Of a DNA stretch of 64,000 bases, positions 17,065 to 24,319 are shown piece by piece. This DNA is from DSXH01 sp020724325 (lineage in GTDB: Bacteria; Bacteroidota; Ignavibacteria; Ignavibacteriales; Melioribacteraceae). The notes under the pieces were generated by a model. The model saw only the letters and a list, made by a program, of their open reading frames with translations. It was not told the DNA's origin and did no database searches. The position numbers and the translations under genes were made by a program. Numbering within the stretch: position 1 is the first letter of the stretch; the number at the start of each line of letters is the position of its first letter. Where the stretch lies: the NCBI GenBank assembly GCA_040756515.1, contig JBFLYW010000015.1, forward strand, positions 1-64,000, in the 5' to 3' direction.

Positions 17065-18597
17065 TCAAATTTCGAACTTAATACCCTGTGCAAGAGGGAG
17101 TTTGGTTCCGAAATTTATTGTGTTAGTCTGACGCCTCATATATTGTTTCCATGAATCGGATCCAGATTCCCTGCCGCCGCCGGTTTCTTTTTCACCTCCG
17201 AAAGCACCGCCAATTTCTGCCCCGGAAGTACCAATATTTATATTAGCAATTCCGCAGTCACTTCCCCAGGGTGAAAGAAATGTTTCCGCCTCCCTTATGT
17301 TATTTGTAAATATTGATGATGATAACCCTTGAACAACATCGTTCTGAATATCGATAGCATTTTGAACTTCACCATTGTATTTAATTAAATAAAGTATTGG
17401 CGCAAAAGTTTCTTCCTGAACTATTTTAAAATGATTTTCGGCTTCTACAATTGCTGGTTTAACGTAACAGCCAGATTCAAATCCATTACCTGAAAGTACT
17501 TCTCCGCCAAAAATTATTTTGCCGCCTTCTTCTATTACACGCCTTAATGCTTGATTAAATTCTTCAACAGCAGATTTATCAATTAAAGGTCCAACATTAT
17601 TTTTTTCATCTAACGGGTTTCCAATAGTTATACTTGAATACGCTTTAACAAGTGAAGTTTTTACTCTTTCGTAAATTTCTTCGTGAACAATTAATCGGCG
17701 TGTTGTTGTGCATCTTTGTCCCGCCGTTCCAACTGCACCGAAAACAACAGCAGGAATTGCAAGTTTAAGATCTGCATTCGGAGTAATAATAACAGCATTG
17801 TTTCCGCCAAGTTCAAGAATTGTTTTACCAAATCTTTTTGAGATAACTTCTGCAGCATGCTTACCAATAGCAGTAGAGCCGGTAAGCGAAATAAGAGGAA
17901 CGCGTTTATCATTAAGCATCTTTTCGCCAACAGTAGAACCTTTACCTATAATAAGCGAGAATAATCCTTCCGGCAAATTATTTTCTTTAATTACATCTGC
18001 TAAAATATTTTGTACAGCAATTGCACATAAAGGTGTTTTTGATGAGGGCTTCCATAAATTTGAATCGCCGCATACGGTTGCAAGTGCGCTGTTCCAAGCC
18101 CATACAGCTACAGGAAAGTTGAATGCCGTTATTATTCCTACAACACCAAGCGGATGATATTGGTCGTACATTCTATGGTTCTCACGTTCGCTTACCATTG
18201 TAGAGCCGTAGAGCTGACGCGATAAGCCAACTGCAAAATCGCATATGTCTATCATTTCCTGAACTTCGCCTAATCCTTCCTGAAGAGATTTGCCCATTTC
18301 ATACGAAACAAGTCTTCCAAGAGGGTCTTTATAAAGCCGCAATTTATTTCCGAGTTGTCTAACAACATCACCGCGTTTTGGTGCTGGAACTTTTCGCCAA
18401 TATTTGAACGCTTCGTAAGATTGTGATGCAACTATTTCATAATCATTTTCTGAACATTGATAAACTTTTGCAATTTGTTTTCCATCTGCGGGAGAAATTA
18501 CATTTATAATTCCATTATCAGTTGTTGTAAACCATTTTAGTCCGGTTGAAGCTCCAAAATTTTCTTCCCTAATTCCTAATTCTTTCAAGAAATCCAT
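17065..18597 (-). CDS. ALDH7-type aldehyde dehydrogenase (probable 2-aminoadipate semialdehyde dehydrogenase)
   Basis: This 510-aa NAD(P)-dependent aldehyde dehydrogenase groups with ALDH7/AmaB. The catalytic glutamate lies in LELGGNNAVI and the nucleophile cysteine in GTAGQRCTTTRRLI, which is the ALDH7 form of that motif. The NAD-fold segment LISLTGSTAIGKH and the C-terminal FGGEKETGGGRESGSD are also ALDH7-like. ALDH7 enzymes oxidise 2-aminoadipate 6-semialdehyde (in equilibrium with piperideine-6-carboxylate) to 2-aminoadipate. A lysine 6-aminotransferase gene, which makes that aldehyde, lies about 1 kb away on the other strand, which strongly supports the assignment. Its upstream neighbour is a lipoprotein gene 29 bases away. 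Confidence 0.88.
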   Translation of the reverse strand: MDFLKELGIREENFGASTGLKWFTTTDNGIINVISPADGKQIAKVYQCSENDYEIVASQSYEAFKYWRKVPAPKRGDVVRQLGNKLRLYKDPLGRLVSYEMGKSLQEGLGEVQEMIDICDFAVGLSRQLYGSTMVSERENHRMYDQYHPLGVVGIITAFNFPVAVWAWNSALATVCGDSNLWKPSSKTPLCAIAVQNILADVIKENNLPEGLFSLIIGKGSTVGEKMLNDKRVPLISLTGSTAIGKHAAEVISKRFGKTILELGGNNAVIITPNADLKLAIPAVVFGAVGTAGQRCTTTRRLIVHEEIYERVKTSLVKAYSSITIGNPLDEKNNVGPLIDKSAVEEFNQALRRVIEEGGKIIFGGEVLSGNGFESGCYVKPAIVEAENHFKIVQEETFAPILYLIKYNGEVQNAIDIQNDVVQGLSSSIFTNNIREAETFLSPWGSDCGIANINIGTSGAEIGGAFGGEKETGGGRESGSDSWKQYMRRQTNTINFGTKLPLAQGIKFEI

Positions 18598-18626
18598 TTT
18601 TACCTCATTAATTCTGAATATTATTT

Positions 18627-19247
18627 TTATTGTAGTAATTGAATTGAACCTATAGAGGCTTTCAAAAAATCTAATTCTGTTTCTAAATTATCCTTTCTAA
18701 TCGTGCAATCAAATTGAATTATTTTGTTTTCTTTATTGGCAAAAAATATTTTGTAGTTAATAAAGGTTTCTTTTTCGCTCTTTAATTGTGTGAATTTTAT
18801 TCCCGATTTAGAAAATGAACCCATCGACAATTTATCGTTGCGGAATTTATTTGCTATCATATTCCTATAATTATTCATTTTTAATTCTACGCTTGCGGCG
18901 GAATCGGAATAATCAATTGATCCAACACTTAATAAACTTCCTGTATTTTCATTGAAGAAGAGATAAAGCGGAGAATAAGTAAATGTGTTTTGGCTTGAAT
19001 CTAAAAATTTATTCTTCGATTCAACTTTTCTGGATAATTCTGCTGACTGAAATAACCAATTTAGTGGAGGGTTAAATTTACATTGAAGAATGTCATCAAC
19101 AATATCAGTCGATATTTTAGATTTGTCATAATTGTAAAAATCGCCGCTGAACCAATCCGGTTCATCGCCGGATTTGCAGCCGGCTAATAGTAACAGGAAC
19201 GGAATGATTAATAACTTGAAAATCTCTTTTAGTGATTCCCTTTTCAT
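18627..19247 (-). CDS. Hypothetical lipoprotein
   Basis: I do not recognise the family. The 206-aa product opens with a lipoprotein signal peptide ending in LLLLAGC (about residues 17-23), so the cysteine should be lipidated and the protein exported. The mature part is polar with alternating strands and helices (SPLYLFFNENTGSLLSVGSI, ETFINYKIFFANKENKIIQF) and ends LDFLKASIGSIQLLQ. This layout is often seen in small secreted proteins that measure as PsbP/DUF-like folds, but I cannot assign one. It lies 29 bases upstream of the ALDH7 gene and diverges from the lysine aminotransferase gene. Confidence 0.7.
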   Translation of the reverse strand: MKRESLKEIFKLLIIPFLLLLAGCKSGDEPDWFSGDFYNYDKSKISTDIVDDILQCKFNPPLNWLFQSAELSRKVESKNKFLDSSQNTFTYSPLYLFFNENTGSLLSVGSIDYSDSAASVELKMNNYRNMIANKFRNDKLSMGSFSKSGIKFTQLKSEKETFINYKIFFANKENKIIQFDCTIRKDNLETELDFLKASIGSIQLLQ

Positions 19248-19533
19248 TTTCTATCTGATAATAAATACTGGGACAAATTTACACAAAATGTTTAACTAAA
19301 AAAGAGGTGTATTTCAAATCGCTTTTTTGTGTCACTGAATTTGATACTGCATGTGTAAGTTTATATCTTTGTAATGAAGCTTAAAACGAAAATGAAATTC
19401 ATTAATTACCAAAAAATTACCGGCAGAAAGAATCTGCGCAACTTTCTCCCTTCCCGCCTCGAAGAGGTATTCTAATTTATTTATCCAATCCGGCAAATAA
19501 TCAGTTAACAAACATTTTAGGAGTAATCCGGCA
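19248..19533. promoter_or_regulatory. Divergent intergenic region (lipoprotein/lat)
   Basis: These 286 bases separate the minus-strand lipoprotein-ALDH7 pair from the plus-strand lysine aminotransferase gene and must contain both promoters. A TTTAGGAG ribosome binding site sits 11 bases before the lat start. A divergent promoter region shared by the two lysine-degradation steps would allow joint control, but I see no clear operator palindrome. Confidence 0.45.
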
Positions 19534-20880
19534 ATGGATAAAATTAAATTCAACGAAAAAGTAGATATAACCGCAGCAAACGTTCACGCTATACTTAAAA
19601 AGACCATGCTTATAGATGGATTCGATCTGGTGCTTGATCTTGTAAGAAGTAATGGTTTAACAATAGTTGATGAAAAGAGCGGCGATGAGTATTTAGATTA
19701 CTTTACATTCTTTGCATCATCTCCAATTGGATTGAATCACCCTAAATTAAATACAAATGAATTCCGCAGCGAGCTATCTTTAGCCGCACTTAATAAACCA
19801 TCAAATTCGGATATCTACACAGTTGAGATGGCAAAATTTGTTGATACTTTTTCACGAACTGCCAAACCTGATAAATTCAAACATCTCTTTTTTATTGATG
19901 GAGGCACGCTTGCAATTGAAAATGGCTTGAAGGTTGCATTCGATTGGAAGGTAAGAAAGAATTTTGAACGGGGCTATAAAGAAGAAAAAGGTCATCAGGT
20001 AATTCATTTCAAAGAAGCATTCCACGGGCGTTCCGGTTACACAATGTCTCTTACAAATACTGATCCGGCAAAGATCAATTATTTTCCGAAGTTTAACTGG
20101 CCAAGAATTATTAATCCAAAAATAAAATTTCCTTTAGAAGAAAATCTAAGCGATATTATCAGACTTGAAGAACATGCAATAAAAGAAATTTATTCTGCGA
20201 TAAAAAATAACCCCGATGATATTGCCGTTATTATTATTGAACCAATTCAGTGCGAAGGCGGCGATAACTTCTTTAGAAAAGAATTCTTTGTGAAGTTAAG
20301 AGAAATTGCTGATGAGAATGAAATATTATTGATGTACGATGAGGTTCAAACAGGTATTGGTATGACCGGCAAAATGTGGGCTTACGAACATTATGTTGAA
20401 CCGGATATAATTGCATTCGGCAAGAAGACACAAATTTGCGGAATAATGGTTTCTGATCGAATTGATGAAGTTGAAGAAAATGTGTTTAGAAAGTCGAGCC
20501 GGATCAATTCAACATGGGGCGGAAATCTTGTTGATATGGTACGTTCAAGAAAAAATCTGGAAATAATTGAAGAAGAAAATCTTGTTGAAAATTCGAGAGT
20601 GGTAGGAAAATATCTCTTACACAATTTGATCGAATTGCAGAATGATTTTCCAATGTTGATCTCCCAGGCACGCGGACTTGGATTATTATGTTCAATTGAT
20701 TTACCATCCGCAGAAATAAGAAAAAAATTCTTGGACGAATTATATAAAAACAAGATGATTATGCTTGGATGCGGGGCAAAAACGGTTCGTTTTAGAACTC
20801 CATTAATCGTAAGCAAAAATGAGATTGATATAGGAATTTCGATTATCAGAAATGTTTTGGCTTTAATGAAGAAGGTATAA
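19534..20880 (+). CDS. lat: L-lysine 6-aminotransferase
   Basis: This is a 448-aa class III PLP-dependent aminotransferase of the lysine-epsilon type. It moves the 6-amino group of L-lysine to 2-oxoglutarate, giving 2-aminoadipate 6-semialdehyde. Landmarks are the N-terminal DGFDLVLDLVRSNGLTIVDE (family-specific), HGRSGYTMSLTNTDP, EPIQCEGGDNFF, the PLP-contacting LMYDEVQTGIGMTGKMW and the Schiff-base lysine region AFGKKTQICGI. The C-terminal GCGAKTVRFRTPLI matches the family. It faces away from the ALDH7 gene, its probable next step in catabolism. An AGGAG sequence sits upstream of the ATG. Confidence 0.92.
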   Translation: MDKIKFNEKVDITAANVHAILKKTMLIDGFDLVLDLVRSNGLTIVDEKSGDEYLDYFTFFASSPIGLNHPKLNTNEFRSELSLAALNKPSNSDIYTVEMAKFVDTFSRTAKPDKFKHLFFIDGGTLAIENGLKVAFDWKVRKNFERGYKEEKGHQVIHFKEAFHGRSGYTMSLTNTDPAKINYFPKFNWPRIINPKIKFPLEENLSDIIRLEEHAIKEIYSAIKNNPDDIAVIIIEPIQCEGGDNFFRKEFFVKLREIADENEILLMYDEVQTGIGMTGKMWAYEHYVEPDIIAFGKKTQICGIMVSDRIDEVEENVFRKSSRINSTWGGNLVDMVRSRKNLEIIEEENLVENSRVVGKYLLHNLIELQNDFPMLISQARGLGLLCSIDLPSAEIRKKFLDELYKNKMIMLGCGAKTVRFRTPLIVSKNEIDIGISIIRNVLALMKKV

Positions 20881-20885
20881 TTTAT

Positions 20886-20917
20886 AATTGAGAATTCAGA
20901 ATTGAGAATTGAGAATT
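20886..20917. repeat. Short AATTGAGA tandem repeat
   Basis: The sequence AATTGAGAATT recurs with one variant (AATTCAGA) about three times in 32 bases just after the lat stop codon. It is low-complexity tandem sequence of a kind common in A/T-rich Bacteroidota intergenes. No function is evident. Confidence 0.6.
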
Positions 20918-20978
20918 AATTTTCTATTAATGGAATTAGATTCTAATTTTACATTGTACATTATATACAGGTGTTCGC

Positions 20979-21656
20979 GTGTCAAAATTATTTGTAGTTG
21001 CAACACCAATCGGAAATCTCTCCGATATAACTTACCGCGCAGTAGAAACACTTAAGTCGGTTGATTTAATTGTTTGTGAAGATACACGCGTTACAAAAAT
21101 TCTTTTAGATCATTACCAAATTAGCAAACCGTTGTTTGTTATAAATGCACAAAATGAATCCAGAAAGATTCCGGAACTAATAGAAAAAATAAAATCTGGA
21201 TTAAATTGTGTTTTCGTTTCAGATGCCGGTACCCCGTCAATTTCAGATCCCGGGACAAGAGTAGTTAATGCTGCAATTAAAAATGGTATTGAAGTGATTG
21301 GTATTCCCGGTCCAAGTGCTGTAACTCTTGCATTGAGTATAAGCGGATTACCAACCGACTCATTCGTTTTTGAAGGATTCCTGCCACAGAAGAAGGGACG
21401 CCGGAAAAAGTTGAATGAGCTATCTGCAGAGGAGAGAACAATTGTCATATACGAATCAACTTACCGGATTGAAAAGTTATTGAATGAATTAAATGAATTC
21501 ATGCCAGATAGACAAATTGTAGTTGCCAGAGAATTGACAAAGAAGTTTGAAGAATTGTGGCGTGGTACTGCATCAGAAATTTTGAATGGATTTGATAAGA
21601 AAATTATTAAGGGTGAGTTTGTAATAGTAATTGCACCGCAAGATTTTAAAATGTAG
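20979..21656 (+). CDS. rsmI: 16S rRNA (cytidine1402-2'-O)-methyltransferase
   Basis: This 225-aa tetrapyrrole-methylase-fold enzyme modifies C1402 in the ribosomal decoding centre using S-adenosylmethionine. N-terminal LFVVATPIGNLSDITYRAVETL is the RsmI signature (residues 4-25, shown in part), followed by VCEDTRVTKILLDHY, VSDAGTPSISDPG and GIPGPSAVTLALSISGLP, then FEGFLPQKKGRR. The start is GTG at 20979. The protein is a little shorter than E. coli RsmI (286 aa) and lacks the extra C-terminal domain, as in many Bacteroidota. The TAG stop at 21654-21656 lies at the left edge of a degenerate palindromic repeat. Confidence 0.94.
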   Translation: MSKLFVVATPIGNLSDITYRAVETLKSVDLIVCEDTRVTKILLDHYQISKPLFVINAQNESRKIPELIEKIKSGLNCVFVSDAGTPSISDPGTRVVNAAIKNGIEVIGIPGPSAVTLALSISGLPTDSFVFEGFLPQKKGRRKKLNELSAEERTIVIYESTYRIEKLLNELNEFMPDRQIVVARELTKKFEELWRGTASEILNGFDKKIIKGEFVIVIAPQDFKM

Positions 21657-21677
21657 ATACGCGATACATCCCTTCTC
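21655..21677. repeat. Degenerate palindromic repeat left of the transposase relic
   Basis: The 23-base stretch reads as a decayed version of the GAGACGGGAT-AC-ATCCCGTCTC hairpin found intact at 21995-22016. It overlaps the rsmI stop codon and is followed by CAAAATG, as the intact copy is followed by CAAGATG. Confidence 0.55.
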
Positions 21678-21719
21678 AAAATGTTTTATCCAAGAAGCCG
21701 CGTATGGTGTTATTTATTT

Positions 21720-22080
21720 ATGTCAAAATACAAAAACATATTTCGCATTGAATCAACGCGATTGAAAAATTGGGATTACAGCAATCCATGGTGGTATTAT
21801 GTAACAATTAGACAAAAAATCACATTGATCATTTCGGTAAAATTGAAAACGGCAAAATGATATTAACTGAATTAGGGAAAATTGTTGAGGAATGTTGGAC
21901 CCAGATTCCAAAACATTTTAAAATGGCTGATATAGATTATTATATCATTATGCCAAATCATTTACATGGGATAGTTATTATTAACCCAATTGTAGAGACG
22001 GGATACATCCCGTCTCAAGATGAATTATTTGAGACGCCCGATCGGGCGTCTCTATATCTTTTGGTTGATGAAAAGCCGTT
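21720..22080 (+). pseudogene. Broken REP-associated (Y1/HUH) transposase
   Basis: Reading from ATG 21720 gives MSKYKNIFRIESTRLKNWDY followed by SNPWWYYVTI, the usual N-terminus of REP-associated tyrosine transposases of this lineage. A one-base deletion near 21810 (expected ATT-TGC-ACA, found ATT-AG-ACA) shifts the frame. The following frame continues TKNHIDHFGKIENGKMILTE and KIVEECW, and keeps the metal-binding MPNHLHGIV (HUH) motif at about 21951-21977. The expected C-terminal half with the catalytic tyrosine is gone, replaced by palindromic repeats and then by the convergent nucleotidyltransferase gene. The gene is dead by both frameshift and truncation. The right boundary is approximate. 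Confidence 0.82.
21995..22052. repeat. Double palindrome (REP-like pair)
   Basis: Two hairpins stand back to back. GAGACGGGAT and ATCCCGTCTC form a 10-bp perfect stem around AC (21995-22016). Then a 22-base perfect palindrome GAGACGCCCGA/TCGGGCGTCTC lies at 22031-22052. They share the GAGACG start and CGTCTC end. Related copies occur at 21655, 22896 and 23745. The pair sits inside the broken transposase frame, next to the HUH motif. Confidence 0.85.
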
Positions 22081-22627
22081 AAAATATTTTTTTGAAATTT
22101 TCTTTCATATCGCCTCGTTCAAGTTCAGCAAAATCATTTAAGAGTTTAGATAAATATTTTTTATCCAGATCGTTTTTATACTTTTTTGATATTTCGTGAA
22201 GATCAGAAACATCTCTTGGTCTGAATGCAAAAAGTTTATACAATATTAAATCTTCTAACGAACAAAACGGAAGATTTAATTTACCGAATTCTTTTCTTGT
22301 ACTTCTCTGAATAACTTTTTTGTCAAATTCAGTAAGTCCAGCTGCAAAATCAATTCTGATATTTGTGCCTTTATCAATTACTGGAAGCACAAAGTATTTT
22401 TGAAAGAACATTATTGGACCGCTGAATAGAGGTTCAAAATTACTTATAATCTTTTCGCCTACATCATTTATTTTATCTAAATCGATAAGAAGAGTTACAT
22501 CAACATCATTTGTTGTTCTTTGTATCTTATATGAAATTAAAGCTATACCACCGATAATTGAATAAGAGATTTTTTGATTAGCGCAAAATTCATCAATGTT
22601 TTTAAGTGTTATTTCGAATGGAGTCAT
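22079..22627 (-). CDS. Nucleotidyltransferase-fold protein (AbiEii-like)
   Basis: This 182-aa protein has the minimal nucleotidyltransferase signature: the helix-start glycines in YSIIGGIALISYKIQRTTNDVDV (about residues 21-43, shown in part), with the paired acidic residues in TNDVDVTLL. A later IRIDFAAGL could supply the third carboxylate, followed by LEDLILYKLFAFRPRDVSDL, typical of AbiEii/DUF1814-type proteins. Such enzymes add nucleotides to RNA or protein and act as toxins in type IV-like toxin-antitoxin or phage-defence modules. The 70-aa gene upstream overlaps its start by four bases (ATGA), so they are translated together. The link to defence is an inference. Confidence 0.78.
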   Translation of the reverse strand: MTPFEITLKNIDEFCANQKISYSIIGGIALISYKIQRTTNDVDVTLLIDLDKINDVGEKIISNFEPLFSGPIMFFQKYFVLPVIDKGTNIRIDFAAGLTEFDKKVIQRSTRKEFGKLNLPFCSLEDLILYKLFAFRPRDVSDLHEISKKYKNDLDKKYLSKLLNDFAELERGDMKENFKKIF

Positions 22628-22836
22628 TTTTTAAAAAGTTGCACGAGTTTAATTCTGTCTTCGCATTTCTCTTTAATCTTTTCTTCTACTAATTCTTTAC
22701 TTTGTTTATATTGTTCAACTATCTCTTTAACATAGCTCATAAATTCCAAAAAATTTGAGTCAGAAACTGGTTGGCGGTTTTCTTCAATAAATTTGAATCC
22801 TTCAGCACGTGCTTTGTATATTTCTTTGTCGGTCAT
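22624..22836 (-). CDS. Small hypothetical protein, partner of the nucleotidyltransferase
   Basis: This 70-aa protein is not recognised. It is highly charged and predicted helical throughout (EGFKFIEENRQPVSDSNFLE, then YVKEIVEQYKQSKELVEEKI), without membrane segments. The charged repeats suggest a coiled coil from about residue 30 to 65. It begins the two-gene unit with the nucleotidyltransferase and overlaps it by ATGA. That layout is typical of an antitoxin-toxin pair in which the small protein is the antitoxin. This role rests on context only. Confidence 0.6.
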   Translation of the reverse strand: MTDKEIYKARAEGFKFIEENRQPVSDSNFLEFMSYVKEIVEQYKQSKELVEEKIKEKCEDRIKLVQLFKK

Positions 22837-22895
22837 CTATCTAGCTCTTTTCTGCAACAAATATAACCTTTATTTCAATAATATTTTTTGTTGTA

Positions 22896-22968
22896 GAGAC
22901 GGGATACATCACGTCTCAATTATTTGAGACGCATTGCTTGTCCCGCCTGATGGATATGACGCCTTTAC
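22896..22968. repeat. Palindromic repeat copy between the two small modules
   Basis: A slightly decayed GAGACGGGATACATCACGTCTC hairpin lies at 22896-22917. It is followed by TTTGAGACGCATTGCTTGTC and an ATGACGCC right arm near 22957-22964. The same two-part order (first palindrome, short spacer TTTGAGACG, second palindrome) is seen at 21995-22052. Confidence 0.75.
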
Positions 22969-23038
22969 CATTAGGTGTTATTATTGGTAAATTCAAACCA
23001 CTATTTAAACACATTGTAAGTTTTAATTTATCTTATTT

Positions 23039-23392
23039 CTATTTTATCCCGAACACCGCTAATATTGCTTCATCAATTTTTTTGATTACTTCATTACTAA
23101 CGCTGCCTCTAATTTTTACTAATCTAATCTTGTAATCTATTGGGTGTATCTGAAGACAATCTGCAATTGATTTCTTTATTAATCCATTTTCTTCTGTTGG
23201 TTCTATTTCAACATTGGTCTTTACTTGTGCTTTTTTCTCAGTCCATGATGTTACCGGTACTACTTGAATTACAGAAAGTATTTCATTGTAAATATTATTT
23301 GTTACAACAATGCATGATCTTATTTTTCCAGTCTCAGCTCCTTTTATTGGCTCCAGATTAATATCAATTATCATTCCCCTTTCAATTTTCAT
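23039..23392 (-). CDS. MazF/PemK-type mRNA interferase toxin
   Basis: This 117-aa protein has the MazF/PemK fold signature: IERGMIIDINLEPIKGAETG at residues 3-22, IRSCIVVTNNIYN, VIQVVPVTSW, then the C-terminal IADCLQIHPIDYKIRLVKIRG. Family members are sequence-specific endoribonucleases that block translation in type II toxin-antitoxin pairs. Its start overlaps the end of the ribbon-helix-helix antitoxin gene by 11 bases, the classic coupled order. Length is typical (about 110-120 aa). Confidence 0.9.
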   Translation of the reverse strand: MKIERGMIIDINLEPIKGAETGKIRSCIVVTNNIYNEILSVIQVVPVTSWTEKKAQVKTNVEIEPTEENGLIKKSIADCLQIHPIDYKIRLVKIRGSVSNEVIKKIDEAILAVFGIK

Positions 23393-23621
23393 CAGGCCAT
23401 TCCTTTATTGAATCATCTATCCATTCTTTGTTAGATTTTTCTTTGGAATAAATAGAGTTCAGAATTTGTGCTGATGACTTTAATTTTTCTAATTCGATTT
23501 CTTCTTTCAACTTATCAATTGCTTTGCGAACCAATTCACTTTTATCCTTAAAGCCATATTTTGAATAATGACTTATAAATTCATGATGCTCTTTTTTTAT
23601 ACTTATTTTTATTTGTTCCAT
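23382..23621 (-). CDS. Ribbon-helix-helix antitoxin (MazE/PemI role)
   Basis: This 79-aa protein starts with a short strand (QIKISIKKEHHEFI) followed by helices in FKDKSELVRKAIDKLKEEIE, the ribbon-helix-helix DNA-binding layout of many antitoxins. The acidic, Trp-containing tail (KEWIDDSIKEWPDEN) is likely the part that wraps MazF. It is the first gene of the pair and probably represses its own promoter; a palindrome lies directly upstream of its start codon. Family fold is inferred from pattern and context. Confidence 0.82.
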   Translation of the reverse strand: MEQIKISIKKEHHEFISHYSKYGFKDKSELVRKAIDKLKEEIELEKLKSSAQILNSIYSKEKSNKEWIDDSIKEWPDEN

Positions 23622-23626
23622 AAAAC

Positions 23627-23647
23627 TAGCCCCTATTTTAGGGACTA
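23627..23647. promoter_or_regulatory. Candidate operator palindrome of the mazF pair
   Basis: TAGCCCCTATTTTAGGGACTA is an imperfect palindrome (arms TAG-CCCTA and TAGGG-CTA) beginning five bases upstream of the antitoxin start codon. Antitoxins of this type commonly repress their own operon by binding such sites. Binding is not shown. Confidence 0.45.
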
Positions 23648-23744
23648 AAAATAACTGCCAAATTTTAGATAAGCAATATAAAAATTGGAGTGACTTTTTG
23701 AATAAAGGAATTTAGATACGAAGCAACCATTATTGAAAAAATTT

Positions 23745-23786
23745 GAGACGCCATTGCTTGTCCCCATCCGCGGGATATGGCGTCTT
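23745..23786. repeat. Palindromic repeat copy at the right edge of the island
   Basis: GAGACGCCAT at 23745-23754 pairs with ATGGCGTCTT at about 23776-23785, with a GTCCCCATCCGCGGGAT mini-stem inside. It shares the TTTGAGACGC start and ATTGCTTGTCCC core with the 22924-22968 copy. It lies 10 bases from the apt stop codon and may also help end apt transcription. Confidence 0.75.
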
Positions 23787-23795
23787 TACAAAAAA

Positions 23796-24317
23796 TTATT
23801 CCGAATCGTATTGAATCAAGGAATAAACCTCATAATCGCTTAACTTGCCACGACCATTAAGAAAACTTAGTTCAATCAGAAACGAAATCTGGGCTACCTT
23901 TCCTCCCAACTTCTCAACAAGATTGCAAGCCGCTTTCATCGTACCGCCAGTGGCTAACAGATCGTCGTGGAGCAAGACAATGTCACCAGGTTCTATAGCA
24001 TCTTTATGAATGTCTATTGAATCTGTACCGTATTCTAAAGAATAAGATTCAGACATTTTTTCAGCTGGTAACTTACCAGGTTTGCGGATTGGAACAAATC
24101 CGGCATTTAATTTTTGAGCTAATAATCCGCCAAATATAAACCCACGAGATTCAATCCCAACTACTTTGGTTATCTTCTTATTTTTAGCAAGATTAAAGAG
24201 TTCTTCTGCTACTAAAGAAAGTGCTGCTGAATTTTTCAATAGTGTTGTAATATCCTTGAATACTATCCCCTTCTTAGGGAAATCCGGTACATCTCTTATG
24301 GTATCTTTTAGATTCAT
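23796..24317 (-). CDS. apt: Adenine phosphoribosyltransferase
   Basis: This is a 173-aa purine-salvage enzyme converting adenine and PRPP to AMP. The N-terminal IRDVPDFPKKGIVFKDITTL is the Apt signature, VVGIESRGFIFGG follows, and the PRPP-binding loop reads VLLHDDLLATGGTMKAA (about 121-137). The second aspartate pair of the loop (DD) is intact. Length is normal. It starts two bases after the dusB stop, so the two genes are likely co-transcribed with the MFS gene upstream. Confidence 0.96.
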   Translation of the reverse strand: MNLKDTIRDVPDFPKKGIVFKDITTLLKNSAALSLVAEELFNLAKNKKITKVVGIESRGFIFGGLLAQKLNAGFVPIRKPGKLPAEKMSESYSLEYGTDSIDIHKDAIEPGDIVLLHDDLLATGGTMKAACNLVEKLGGKVAQISFLIELSFLNGRGKLSDYEVYSLIQYDSE

Positions 24318-24319
24318 AA

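Noticed and set aside
17708..18157. 149-aa plus-strand open frame
   Set aside because: It is a shadow of the ALDH7 gene, which shows catalytic motifs in the other strand.
19332..19553. 73-aa minus-strand open frame
   Set aside because: It covers the leader and first codons of lat in antisense, has no ribosome binding site or recognisable motif, and is most likely chance.
21857..22141. 94-aa plus-strand open frame taken as an intact gene
   Set aside because: Its first half is the C-terminal continuation of a frameshifted transposase and its end runs antisense through the nucleotidyltransferase gene.
22938..23135. 65-aa plus-strand open frame
   Set aside because: It overlaps a palindromic repeat and the MazF gene in antisense, with no start signal.
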